Source: Saccoglossus kowalevskii
Lineage: Eukaryota; Hemichordata; Enteropneusta; Harrimaniidae
Reading direction: 5' to 3'
NCBI RefSeq assembly: GCF_000003605.2
Contig: NW_003105604.1
Location: 406,016-433,328 of the forward strand
DNA: 27,313 nucleotides
The position numbers and the translations under genes are program-made. The notes under the pieces were generated by a model. The model saw nothing but the letters and a program-made list of their open reading frames with translations, searched no databases and had not been told where the DNA came from. Position 1 is the first letter of the stretch; every line of letters begins with the position of its first letter. This document shows, piece by piece, positions 1 through 11,199 of this stretch.

Positions 1-993
1 AGAGGTCTACCCAAGGTACATATACACCAAGTATAAAAGCATTCAGGCTTGCAGTTTTCAAGGAGAAGTCAAAAAAGTAAAACATTGACACGGACGACGA
101 CGGACAATCACTCGTATGATAAGCTTCGCTCGACAAAGTCGACAGCGGAGCTAAAAACTAACATGCATCATAATTTTGGAGGTATTTTAGGAGTTAAACA
201 ATGTCACGGTCGTATTTAACTTAGCGAAACACGCACGTAACACATCTTTTTACTTTATTTTCTCAGAAAAAATAATTTTTTTTTAATTGGTATTCAACTT
301 TTTTTAGCTGTATTATATTGGTCTTCTAGAAACCCCATTTTGTACCCACAGATGCTCACGCCATTTATTTTTCCAAAACTGTTTTAAATATGACTTCTTT
401 CGGGGTTGCACGTTTTTTTTCCTACTTCTTATATTTCTGTTCTACCATAGCATATTGCCTGGTGGGTTACGTATGCGCAAACAGACTTACAAGGTGTCTG
501 TCAGGAATCAGAAATTGTAGGAGTACTCTATGGAAAGCAACAAATTTTACAATGATGACAGCTACACGTCTCTAACCTGCCAGTATTTTTGCGGAGGACG
601 AAATGTTACTTTGACAATTTCACATTTAAATCTCTAATTTAAATTTATTACAAGAGATCAAAAAAAAAAAGTGTATTGAACAGTAGGCCGAGTTCACCCC
701 TAAGCCTGTAAAGTTGACGTGAAGTGAACAAAATCTGAATATGATAAATAATGTAACCATTGCCGTATAGGATAAGCGATTCTGTTGTAAATAATTTACA
801 ATAGAATTACTTTGTGTCATGCGATCACTGACATAACAACTCCAGAATATATATGGCATTTAAAGAGGTGTTAAAAGATGAAGATCTATCTACTGGGTTT
901 GTTCTACCGGGTTTGTTTATTACCCTGTAAAGATGTGTGTTGGTTCATTCTCGCCTCAAACTAGCTTTGTGAGTTTATTATTTCTTTACTCAC
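1..993 (-). other. Start of intron 2 of the KAT6-like gene
   Basis: Intronic sequence after donor GTGAGT at 988-993. I looked on the minus strand for the missing second half of the PHD finger and found none, so the next exon lies outside the window. The stretch is AT-rich, with homopolymer runs, and has no recognisable repeat. Confidence 0.6.
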
Positions 994-1162
994 CCTTTGC
1001 ATTGCAGTCTTTACACACCAATAAATCCTCAGTCTTGCCATTTCTGTTACATTCAGCAGTTAACAAGCAGTAGTCGCATTTAGTGTCAGTGACCTCTTCC
1101 TTGCAGGCAACCTTAGACAGTGGCTCCTGCTCAAAATCAGGACCATGAGTCTTTTTAATTCT
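994..1162 (-). CDS. KAT6-like gene, coding exon 2: first half of a PHD zinc finger (gene continues past the left edge)
   Basis: This exon encodes about residues 174-229 and starts RIKKTHGPDFEQ. A polypyrimidine-AG acceptor (TTTCTGTATTTCAG) precedes it, and it ends at donor G|GTGAGT in phase 1. It joins exon 1 in phase 0 with no frame conflict. The C-terminal part reads CDYC, then TAECNRNGKTEDLLVCKDC, giving the first four metal-binding cysteines of a PHD finger (residues 202, 205, 223, 226). The pattern C-x2-C, NR.GK.E.LL.C..C is that of the first PHD finger of KAT6, DPF and PHF10 proteins, where a double PHD reads acylated histone H3. The His-Pro-x-Cys half must lie in the next exon, beyond the left edge. 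The order winged helix, linker-histone-like domain, PHD favours a KAT6-type MYST acetyltransferase, but no acetyltransferase domain is visible. Confidence 0.8.
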
Positions 1163-2570
1163 CTGAAATACAGAAATTTGCATATTTAATATTAATCCAT
1201 ATTTGAACATTTTTGTGCAACACATTTTTCTTATAATCAATTTATTTATTTTGAATGGACACACGTTCCCAGTGGCTGCAGGTCTTGATCAAATTTATTG
1301 ACAAAATATAAAAATTGTGTGAATATATTTATAAACATCTCTTTGACATATTTGTAGAGGGCGCTAGTCACCAGAGAACCAAGAAAATTTTATTCTCCAT
1401 GCAGTGCAGGTTGTAGAAATAAAAGCAAAAGTTTTCAGTTCATTTATTCCAAAATCTATGTGTATGCATTTTTTTTTTTTAACATACACATACGCTTACA
1501 ACAGAGGTGTGTCTATATAAAGTCACTTTTTAATAATGCTGCATACAAAACACTCTTCTACTGAAGTCATGCATTTAATAGAGTAAATATAGTATTTCAA
1601 ATTATTTAGATTGGGCAAATATTATACTACAATGGACACCCGTTATTAGAGAAAGATCTAATCAACCTGCAGTGATCATTCTTTACCACGAGTGTATTTT
1701 TACATGCATAGAGAACAACAAAATAGCGAGCCGATAGCGTACTTCTCCAACAACCCATTCTCCTAATTAATTGTACTTCCTTACAAGTGGGAAGTAAGAA
1801 CTCTTCTTGCAGAGTTAGCAGCTGACTATGCAAATAGAGCACTTAAAATAAAAAATAAAATCTTGGAAGCCAAGCTGGGCTACCATGTCAAAGACCATGT
1901 TCTTGGCTCTAGTAAACACAGATAAATAAATGTCCTTGCATTTTGGCATGTCAATTTAAAAAAATTTCTTTGTAATTATCTGGTAGTTCAGTGGGCAACA
2001 AATTTTTGAAAAGTATAGCTCTGGGACTGGAAGTAGTAATCTATGTGCCTTAATTGGCCTTTATCCAAGCCTCACTTTCACATTGATAAAAAGTTTTGGC
2101 TGCAAATCATACATATTGTATATTTGCAGGAGACCTGAAAGAGACACTTGGAATGCAAATTAGTCAGCAATAGTTCAGGTTGCATGAGTGGGCATGTCTT
2201 GTGATTGGTGTAGATGTGTTTGATTCTGACACACTAGAATTAAGGACTGCAATATGATCCTTGTCTCCCACATGATGAGAATGAAGTGTGATACTGCAAA
2301 TTTCAAACTCTAGAGGTAGAACCCATGATTTCACTAATGCTGAATGGATGCACAAACCACAACAATCTGAGAATAACTGAACTCTCAGGCTGGCTATCAA
2401 AAAAAAAGATTCAACAGAGAGTATGGTGCCAGTAATGCGATTACATTAGTCAGTGGAACCTAATCCATTCTATATAACCTCCAGAGAAGCAAGCACAAAC
2501 TCCATGTGTTGTTGTCACTGCTAAAATGTTGGGAACATCACAATTTCAGAACATTTTAAGGACATTTTTC

Positions 2571-2643
2571 CTGTCGCTAATCAGCAAAAACAAGTCATGT
2601 GGCTCTGTCGCTAATCAGCAAAAACAAGTCATGTGGCTCTGTC
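2571..2643. repeat. Perfect 34 bp tandem duplication
   Basis: The unit beginning CTGTCGCTAATCAGC and ending CATGTGGCT occupies 2571-2604 and 2605-2638 without a mismatch, followed by the first five bases of a third unit. The lack of divergence suggests a recent slippage or unequal-exchange event inside intron 1. Confidence 0.9.
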
Positions 2644-4779
2644 ACTCTCAAAAAGACCTTGGCAGCTTTTTACGAATAAGGTCCATTGAGATCTACAGGC
2701 ACCAAATAGTATTCAACCAAAAACAGGATTACTATGTTATAGTTTATAATAGAGACCCCAGCGAAAAACATAACTAAAATTTTAATGTTGACATTTCTAT
2801 TTTTTGAATTCATGAAACATTTTTACGTCTTCCATTTTGGAGAAATGTCATTCTGTCTAATGTGTTCCAGCAATATCAGTATTAACCCTTTGAACATCAT
2901 CTTTTTTCCCCCGCCAAAAATGTTTTAACATTTTTTATGTATTTTTCTATAACTACAATCATTTTTAATCAAATAGACATAATTTTCCATTACCAGCAAG
3001 TAGTGGTCTTCATATAAAACAGTACAAATTATACAGGTTATTTTATGACAGATGACAAAATTCCTCTAGCCTCATCAATATTTGACAAAGACCATGTTCT
3101 ACTATAAAAATGAACATTTTCAGATCAGATGGCTTTTCTTTCCTGGCTTAGAGTCATTTAATAACACAGGACAGGATATTACCGCTTAAACTATTCAGAG
3201 TTTTTAACTCATCAAAAGAAAACCATTCATAAAATAAACTTACAGAATTTTCTAATATTTTCTTCAAAAATGTTGTCATGGAAAATTAGGTTTCATCTAA
3301 AGTTAGTGGAAAACACATATTTTGTCGAGGAAAACTATTGCGTTGCTACTGTGCAACAATGACTACAAAATAAATTTACAGAAAATTGCAACATGGTGGT
3401 AAATAACCTTGTTCACTATAACACTGACTATGACACAAAAGTGTTTTCCGCATGATTCTGAGAGTTCTAAACTTCATCCATGCAAGATCTCTTCAGAAAC
3501 TGCAAATGCATTTCTATTAATTTTGAGGCACCTCAGAAATATTTTTTTTTCAACTTGTTTTTTTTTTTTTTCATAATTTTTTTTATTTCGCAATAAAGAA
3601 ATAGATACAGAGCAGATGACATAATCCCCCCTGAGAAAAACTTCCTACCTAAAAACTTGGTGATGAACCACGAAAAATACTATAAGAAAGAACTTTTTAA
3701 CAGAATTGTAGATAAACCAAAAATTGGATTTTTAGAAATAACACTGCGATTTATGCAAGTGTATAAGGTATCGTATAAGGCAAATGCGCTATAACGGTCT
3801 TGATAAGAAAAACGATCTAGTATAACAGAGCAAGGTAATACAATGTAAGCTAACAGCATATTTGGAAACTATATTATGTATCAACTATGATCCAATTATT
3901 CTGCATGGAAAAACCAATTGTGATGTGGGGGTGGGGTGGATTATCTGCCATTTTCGTGCAATAATTGCTCATTTTTGGAAAAGAAATTGTAGCCATTTTC
4001 ATTCAAGTTTCTAATCATAGATTTGTACTTGAGTGTCAGTTTCTTTTCACAATGCAAAATCATCCCCCGGTAATCTGGATAATATTAAAGTTCAGCTCAA
4101 GTAATGGTGGAATTATACGCAAAGATGATCACATCAAGTGACTGTACAGACATTCATTCTTTTCTTGGATATTTTAAGTTTTCCTCTTGTTTCTTTTTGC
4201 GCAAAGATTGATTTTAAATTTGTTTTTATATACAGACCACACACGCCTCAACTGAATGGAGTTTCTCACTCAATGGGATTGAGATAACCCCCATTTTTCT
4301 ATTGGAACATTTTTGTAATCAAGTTACAAGAAATAACATTTCACTTTTCTATACACTTTCTCATCAACAACTGGCTATATGAAAAAGCTAAGTCCAACAG
4401 ACTAGTGTGTTCTTGAATACATTCAAAACCAAAATAGGATAGTAGTAATGTAATAACTTTTTGTCACAATCACACAATTGTTAACAATAAAATTTTATAA
4501 AAAGAGCATTTTGAAAATTACAATTTACATTTGGAGGCCAACATTTTGGATCATTAGAAAGAAATACAAATTGAGCACTCTCCAATTACCAATTTCTAAG
4601 TTAGCCATATTCTCAAAGATGGGTCGGAACAGGAAGTCAGAAGACAAAAGATTTTTTCATTAGGATGGGGGAAACAGAGATGTTAATCCGAAAATTCGTT
4701 GTCTATTCTTGTTTGTGATTGGTCCTGGCAACGTTTGGGGGATTGTGATGTAGCTCCGTATTTGAGAATAAAGACAATA

Positions 4780-4992
4780 TACTGTAAAATACTGTATTTT
4801 AGCTGGAATTTAATTTTTGCTGAAAAGACTTTGGGTGTTTTTGTATAGAATTTATTTTCACAGATTTTTGACGAGTTGAATGTAAAATATAGGAAAAAAG
4901 GTATATTTGCTGGATTTTATTTTCACTGAATCATTCATTCAGCGAAAATAGCAAAAAATTGATTGCAAGGGAAAATAAAGTATTTTACAGTA
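4780..4992. mobile_element. MITE, CTGTAAAATAC family, full copy A with TA target duplication
   Basis: The ends are TA|CTGTAAAATACT and AGTATTTTACAG|TA: a perfect 12 bp terminal inverted repeat that extends to about 19 bp with one mismatch. An internal palindrome around TTTTCACTGAAT / ATTCAGCGAAAA lies near 4920-4955. There is no coding capacity. The TA target duplication and size fit a non-autonomous Tc1/mariner-type element. Related copies are at 14835 and 16096. Confidence 0.8.
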
Positions 4993-7488
4993 CGGAAAAC
5001 CTAGTCAAGGTCAGGTTACTGGAAACGCTCTATTTTACACTTTATTTTAATTACACAATCCCTAAATTGAGAATTAACCAATATTAAAACAAACATTTCA
5101 AGTACATTTGATTCGTACTCATCTGTATGTTTGTTTAGTTAGGAAACACAATTTCAGAAAATTTTTCACAGAGTCTGGCACGAACAAATTTACATTAATA
5201 CAATGTACATGACAGTTTCTGTTCATACCAGTTATTTTTTTATAAACTACAAAGAATGTGAAATAATGTTGCATCAAAATCTTGCAACTAAAGAGTTAAT
5301 TAAATATTACTCATTTTAGGATAATACCTGTTTGCATAATTACCACAGAAATTAAAATATAGAGTAATAAGTCCCTTTCGTTAATATATATCTAATTCTA
5401 TCTTGTATTTTATTTGTGTAGTTATTGATACAAGTTTAAAACTTCCAATTCAAAAACGATTGAAAGCCTTTATGCATATTTACAACATCAAGTATTCCAA
5501 TTGGCTACTTGGGGAGTGATTCTGATGATGTCACTACATATCATTAGCTCATGAATAATTCATGAGAAAATTTGTCATTCTGCTATGCTGGATAGATGGA
5601 GTCAGAATCTCCCAAGGTGAATTACGGAAGATTAATCAAAATTTTAAGAAAAACATCAGTTTTACACAACATTTTCATGTTTTTTCTTCTTATAATTCTC
5701 AAAAGTCTTTTATGTAAATTTTGGGGAAATCAATTCTTACTGAAACCAGGCACAGTAATCGTTGTATAACTAGGTCACTGTTAGTAGGGTAGGAGATTTC
5801 CCTTGCGTTTGGCAAGCAGATTATACAGAGCCGCGAATTCCAGAATCCAGATTTGGAACGAAAAGGAAAAAAATCAGTTTTGACATTTTTACTGAATTTT
5901 AATACCTGGCATTAAAATGTCACGTTCACTTCACCCGCCCAACATTGTTCCTTGTTAGACAGACTCCTTTCAGAGGCAATTGTCGTCATTTATTTGAGCA
6001 TAAACTGTTGCCATGGTGACTCACAATCTATTCACATCAAATTAGATCTTTAGTCCTATAGCACACTACCACACGCCTGTCTAACAATTATAGTGTCAAT
6101 GTCTAACATCATTGGACGCTGATGACCCGACCTTTAACCCAAGAGCAAAAGGTAATCACCTCATCCAGAAAGCAGTGATAACAGTGGCTAGAGAAATTTA
6201 TTCTCCAGTCTTTACCATGACCATTACACATCTGCTTTCAAAGCCATCTGTTAACACACCATGATGTCTGTCATGTACTGACTTGATCCCTACCACTAAG
6301 AACAATACTAAAGCATGGGGAGGGGGAAGAGGGACACAAAACTGTTTCAAACTATTCCTAACAAATTTTTAATTCCAAAAAAATTCCACTAAAAACAAAA
6401 TTATTCATGTTTTTGGTCAAAGCAAATTTAAAATTAAAATAACCACAAAGATTTGCATCGTATGTTTCAAACGCAAGAGTCAAAACGTGTACACATCAAT
6501 TTTAGAAAATGATCATTACATTTTTTTTCCTGGTTCTAAATTATGGCAAAAAACAATGGAGGTATTGCTAGCCATGAATCTACATTCATTGAATCTATGC
6601 GACTCTCCCATGTCACTCCAGATGGGTCAAGATAATACGGTTAAAAACACCCATTAACCATACACAAGCGGTCGATACGACAGCACTCTCAGACGAATCT
6701 TAGAAACATAATACTTGTTAAATGGCTAGCTTGGCTGATATATCAGTTCTGCAAACTGAAAACTGAATGCAGCATGTTTGAAGATTGCCATTTGCTGCTA
6801 TGTCAAGTCAGCCAATCTGATTCATCTAGTTAGTGTTGACTGAAATCCACTATATGGCCCAGGGTACCTGGAGTGGGCGGTGAAACCCTCAAAATGTGCA
6901 GCCATAATTTGAGGCCACTATTATACAAGCAAACTGGACAAATACTGTATCATTTCCAGTATATACAGATGCTGTATTTCCTCTATTAGAAGCACATCTC
7001 TAATAGAAGTGTACATAAATCCCAAATCATTCATTCTTTTCGTATAGCAAAAATGGTATGATGAATCTTAGTGTGAACCCCATTAGTTCATTAATTTATT
7101 CCCTAAAACGGACATTAAATTAAAACTTCACTATTTAAATCCAGTCATAATAAACATTCATTCAAAATTATTGAAATATTAAGCAACAAACAGATTTTCA
7201 GCATAATCTTTCATGTGGTAGCTGACGGTAGCAGAATACCCAAGCTACCTTAACACTATGACCACCCAAGGTACACATAAACTTACTTTCAATGATTTAT
7301 ATGCGATTATTAATTTAGAACCTGTCACAATACAACACCCTACTTTTAAAATTTTACGAAATTACCTATCACGAATTGAAAATTTATTTCAGTCTATATA
7401 TTAATTGAATCAGTGATTGGTAATATTCAAATGACGATAAATTTTGTATTACAGGATACAGACGTGATAGAAGTAAATAGATTCATAG

Positions 7489-7755
7489 TCACATGACCCG
7501 ATTCAAGGTTAAGAAGAATAGGTCTCATTTTCACTGCTATAATATTATAATAAGGCATGCATCACAGCTATAACTGAAGTAAAATACTGGTAATTTTTTA
7601 CAAAATACTTTCGATACTGTTAGTTTTATCTACATCATCGACAAATATACACTGCAAAATAATAACTTGAGTGCACTGGCCTAATACTGCTCGCAGGCAT
7701 AAATCACATGACCCAATTGTCGAGGTCAAGGTTGAATATAGGTATGAGTTCTTAA
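7489..7755. repeat. Diverged direct repeat, about 50 bp units 215 bp apart
   Basis: TCACATGACCCGATT followed by AAGGTTAAGAAGAATAGGT at 7489 is echoed by TCACATGACCCAATT then GGTCAAGGTTGAATATAGGT at 7704. This is either an old local duplication or two pieces of one dispersed repeat. Confidence 0.45.
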
Positions 7756-8786
7756 TTTTATTTACCGTCTATTATCTAATTCAATATGGGAAATAATTAT
7801 GGTCACACTAATATCTCCTGTTGGCTTTTTTTTTTTACAAAAAGACTGAAATAAAAAATTTAATAGGATAACTGAAAACATGTTCTCAATTCACATGTTC
7901 ATAATGCAGTTAATTTAAAAATATCAAAAAATAATAAATAAAATAAAAAAACTTAAAATATGGAAAAACTAGCAAATGTCTTTGAAAAATATCGCAAAAG
8001 CAAATAAAAAGAATACAAACAAAAACAACATTCTTCGCTCATTGCCATGGAATTTGCAAGACAAACTAGAATCAACCACAAAACAAAAGAAAACGCTTGA
8101 CACGCGCTTCTGTAACCGCACGTAAAAATGCAAAACCTTATCAATTTTCGTAACGCGCTGGAGATTTCGTGACAGAAAGTCTGCCCCATTTTTCCGCGCT
8201 GAAAGAACAATTGCGCATATTAATATGTACAGCACGAACTTCAGCCAGCAAAAGGACCGTAATACGAATGTGCGCACATCGCAATGTTGACAAACCTCGA
8301 ACGATACGCTCACTGTTCGGCCGAATTTTACGACAAATTTGTCACGGAGTTTTCACACAAGCAGTGGCAAAACAAAGGCACGGTTTATTTTAGAAAGGTT
8401 TTTATCGCTGCGGTGAATGCTTGTTGTCGAGAAAGGACGAAAACCCGGCATGAAATTTAAGCCACAAAAGCATCTACTAAAAACAATATGCAAATTTATT
8501 CATGCGACACGCACGTATTCCAGTGCGAAGTGGCTTAGTCGTTTTTTGCGGGTTGTCTAGGCCTCACAAATGGTGCGATTTCACCCGAAATACAGTCCTC
8601 AAATCAACAACATGCACTATGGGCAACAATCGACAATAATCCGGCTACATTTCCGCCTCATTTTCTTAAAGTGCGACAAATTCTGACCTTCAAACTTGAG
8701 TGTATTTTACGAAGGGATACCCCTATCTGAGCTCAACGACTATGCAAATAACCGCTTGTCTAACAAAAATCGCAGCGTACTATTAC

Positions 8787-9305
8787 CTTCCGTTTGGCTG
8801 GTCTACCGGCTTTTTTTGGCGAATCGCTGTCCTTCAGTGTATAGTTCGTTCCATTTTTCAACTTAATTAAGCGTCCAGCGTCCACTTCCCTTTGTAAAGC
8901 CACTTGCAAGTTTGTTTTTATGAGTTTCGTGGTATGATCATCGGCCAGTAAAAACTTTTCAATTTCGCGAATTCCGGTGCCCGAGTTTCGGCCATCTTCC
9001 TCGGTCAGTTTCCTGACGGCTATCTTCAAACTTCGCGTTGTCTCGGCAGAGTTGAGCACATTGCCGCTGAGGTGGCTTTTTCTCCACTTAGCCGCATTGC
9101 GGTAACTTGTACTTCCTTTGTAATCGACTTTTATCACGATTTCCGAGTCAACCAAGCGCTCCAACTCTGCTTCAGTTTCAGCAGCCGCTACTCCATGTTT
9201 GCGCTCGACCATGTGGCAAATTCGCTCGATGTCTGGTCGGGCTTTTCGGCTCCGCAGTGAGTCGATTGTTTCTAAAATCCAATCCTTGTACTTCGCGTTA
9301 GACAT
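8787..9305 (-). CDS. KAT6 (MOZ/MORF/Enok)-like chromatin protein, coding exon 1: tandem winged-helix region
   Basis: This exon encodes residues 1-173 of a nuclear DNA/chromatin-binding protein. Residues about 5-73 are a SAMD1/KAT6-type winged helix, with the core IDSLRSRKARPD, then ERIC, AELERL and YKGSTSYRNAA. Residues about 86-155 resemble the linker-histone-like second winged helix of KAT6 proteins (IREIEKFL, then a basic helix and GRLIKLKNGTNYTL). A basic AT-hook-like GRPAKRK closes the exon. In the family, the SAMD1-type helix binds unmethylated CpG DNA. The ATG at 9305 has A at -3, and no better upstream start is seen. Coding stops at 8787 at a strong donor (AAG|GTAATA) in phase 0; reading on meets a stop within 9 codons. 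The winged helix is closer to SAMD1 than to human KAT6 as I remember them, so a SAMD1-like or other PHD protein is the alternative. I am sure of the exon and domain, less sure of the orthology. Confidence 0.85.
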
Positions 9306-9500
9306 AGTTGGTATGCGATTGCCGGTCCGTTTGGGGGTTCACAGTGTAAAACTCGCCGAGCGTGCGGTGATTTTCGGAGAGTGAAGGCCAGTCACAAAAT
9401 TCAGCGCAAAAACGAATAGTTAATTAGGCGGTTTCACGTTACTGCGCATGCGTTGGTCAATCCTACGCAGTGTTGTATGGGAGTCCGCAAAAACGGGGAA
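9306..9500 (-). promoter_or_regulatory. Probable promoter / 5' UTR of the KAT6-like gene
   Basis: CpG-rich DNA directly upstream of the exon 1 start codon, with no TATA box close to the ATG. About 140 bp upstream is TGCGCATGCG (9444-9453), matching the core of the NRF1 consensus, which is typical of housekeeping CpG-island promoters. It is flanked on the minus strand by ATTGACCAAC. The transcription start and any 5' UTR intron cannot be fixed from sequence. Confidence 0.5.
9444..9453. promoter_or_regulatory. NRF1-like site TGCGCATGCG
   Basis: Palindromic GCGCATGCG core, one base away from the full YGCGCAYGCGC consensus. It lies in the CpG-rich DNA upstream of the KAT6-like start codon. A second identical 10-mer occurs at 12690-12699 without a nearby gene. 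Confidence 0.45.
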
Positions 9501-10128
9501 TTTCTAAAAACTTTTGCAACTAAAATATTGACCATGGCGTCCGTTCGTATAATCGCATTTTAATTTTCTTATCAAAGTGCGGATGCAGGCTTTCATTTCA
9601 CCGGTGAACGAAGCGCGCTCTAAATTTCCACATTGCTGAATTTTCACTGCGACAGAAGGCAACCTCGCAATATTTGTAATGCGCTTTTTTCGGCTGTCGC
9701 CAACCAGCCCTCAAAATTCCATATAAAAAAGCGCGCGTGGACATTTCTATGCTGCACACACGGACCTAGCTTTGTTCCACGGCATCTGCGAGCTTTTCAA
9801 CGTTTCATTACACACGGGTTGACAATGCGAACGGTGACCGGTTAAACCGTTCAACAAAAGACAGTTGCATCTGCAGTCTTTGTCGCACGCAATTTCAGCA
9901 CAAGAAAAGAGCGCTTATAATATGTTTGTCCAAAGGCCACGGCTCCACAATTCACCTTCTTTTCAGGCTACTTTAAAAATTAACATTTTTAGTTGTGGTT
10001 AGCCCGTTTAATCAGCGAGGCGTTTCGACGCCATCATGATTTCGTTTACACACTCGGGTTTCCAGAAAAGTTGGCAGTAGCGTAAACTGATAACAGTTTG
10101 TAAAGATCGTGGGCGAACTCACGTATTT

Positions 10129-10136
10129 TGACGTCA
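10129..10136. promoter_or_regulatory. Full palindromic CRE, TGACGTCA
   Basis: Perfect CREB/ATF consensus in CpG-rich DNA, 824 bp upstream of the KAT6-like start codon. It could serve that promoter or an unseen divergent transcript. Confidence 0.35.
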
Positions 10137-11199
10137 TCGGATAGGCCCAGCCTGTGTGTTGGCTGAAGTGAGGTCATATGAGAGCGGTGTCGAGGCGCAC
10201 GCGCACATGACTGACGCGGAAACTGTTTTAATGATTCTCACTAAATGTTCGGTGAGAACACAGTATAGTATACTCCCTTTGATAAAATCGCGTCTATCGA
10301 CCACCATGTCGCCTTAGCCGCATAACATAGGGTATATGGTTACCAGCACTATAGGTGGATTGTTTATTTATGATCTTGCGGGTAAAGCACCTCGTGAATT
10401 TCGCTCAAAAAAAAAACGCTCGGTAAAAACGAGACCGCACCTTAAAATTAAACCACGGAGCTAGTAGTATCCATTGACACACTATTGATCGGAGAACAAG
10501 AACTCAGTTTACAGCCATGTTATCATTTTTGTGGGGATAATATAATCAGAAAAGCTGTTTATAAACATAAGAAAACCGTTACGTGTCTAAAGAAACGTTA
10601 AATCTGCAGCTAGTACGATGAATAAATCAAAATGTATTAAAAAATTCTATTTTTTCAGAATATCATATTTTTTTAGCCATGAGGAATTATCAGTTATCAC
10701 ATGACCAGAACCGTAGTTATGATGGAAAATATTGGTTGCCATCTGACCCAACTTTTAAGAACCGCGAGGTCAACTAAGAGAAAATGTACTCTTCCGCGAA
10801 AATGCGAAGATTTCCAGCCATGCATCGTCTCCGCGGGATAGATACACGCTACATCAACCGAGTCGTTTAGATGAAAAATAATAATGTACACGCGCAGTGC
10901 ACAGAAAGCGCGCATGTGGAAACAAATGCGATATCACCCGAAAAGAGACGGGCGAAAATTAACGCACCGGGTCGGCCTAGCCTATGAAATTCAATCCTTT
11001 ATTCAGTTTTCTCGGGTTTTTATCCGTGACGTAATGACCGTTAATGGGTGCATTCTCGAGTAATTCTGGGTTAGCGGCGTCTAATATCATCATAATGATA
11101 TGAAACGAGTAAACTAAAATGGCGACTACTTCGGTGATGTCACGTGCTTATGCGACGTGGCACTCTTTTTTCTCCTCATGCGTTAACATTCAGTGTATT

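Larger units (their letters stand above)
1163..8786 (-). other. Intron 1 of the KAT6-like gene (about 7.6 kb)
   Basis: It is bounded by GT at the exon 1 donor and AG at the exon 2 acceptor, both phase 0. It is mostly AT-rich single-copy-looking DNA. It holds a 34 bp tandem duplication (2571-2643), long T runs near 3540-3590, a 213 bp MITE (4780-4992), a diverged duplicated segment (near 7489 and 7704), and at its 5' end part of the CpG-rich domain. No further exon of this gene is recognisable inside it. The short open frames there have no family motifs and no good splice partners. Confidence 0.65.

Noticed and set aside
1650-1920. Plus-strand reading with PIAYFS, considered as a retroelement RNase H fragment
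   Set aside because: Only a few residues fit, a stop follows, and no catalytic residues or neighbouring pol motifs are present.
7953-8393. Overlapping open frames on both strands
   Set aside because: Low-complexity, Phe-rich or basic translations at the CpG-domain border, inside intron 1, without domain motifs or splice partners.
9072-9384. Plus-strand frames opposite exon 1
   Set aside because: Antisense shadows of the winged-helix exon.
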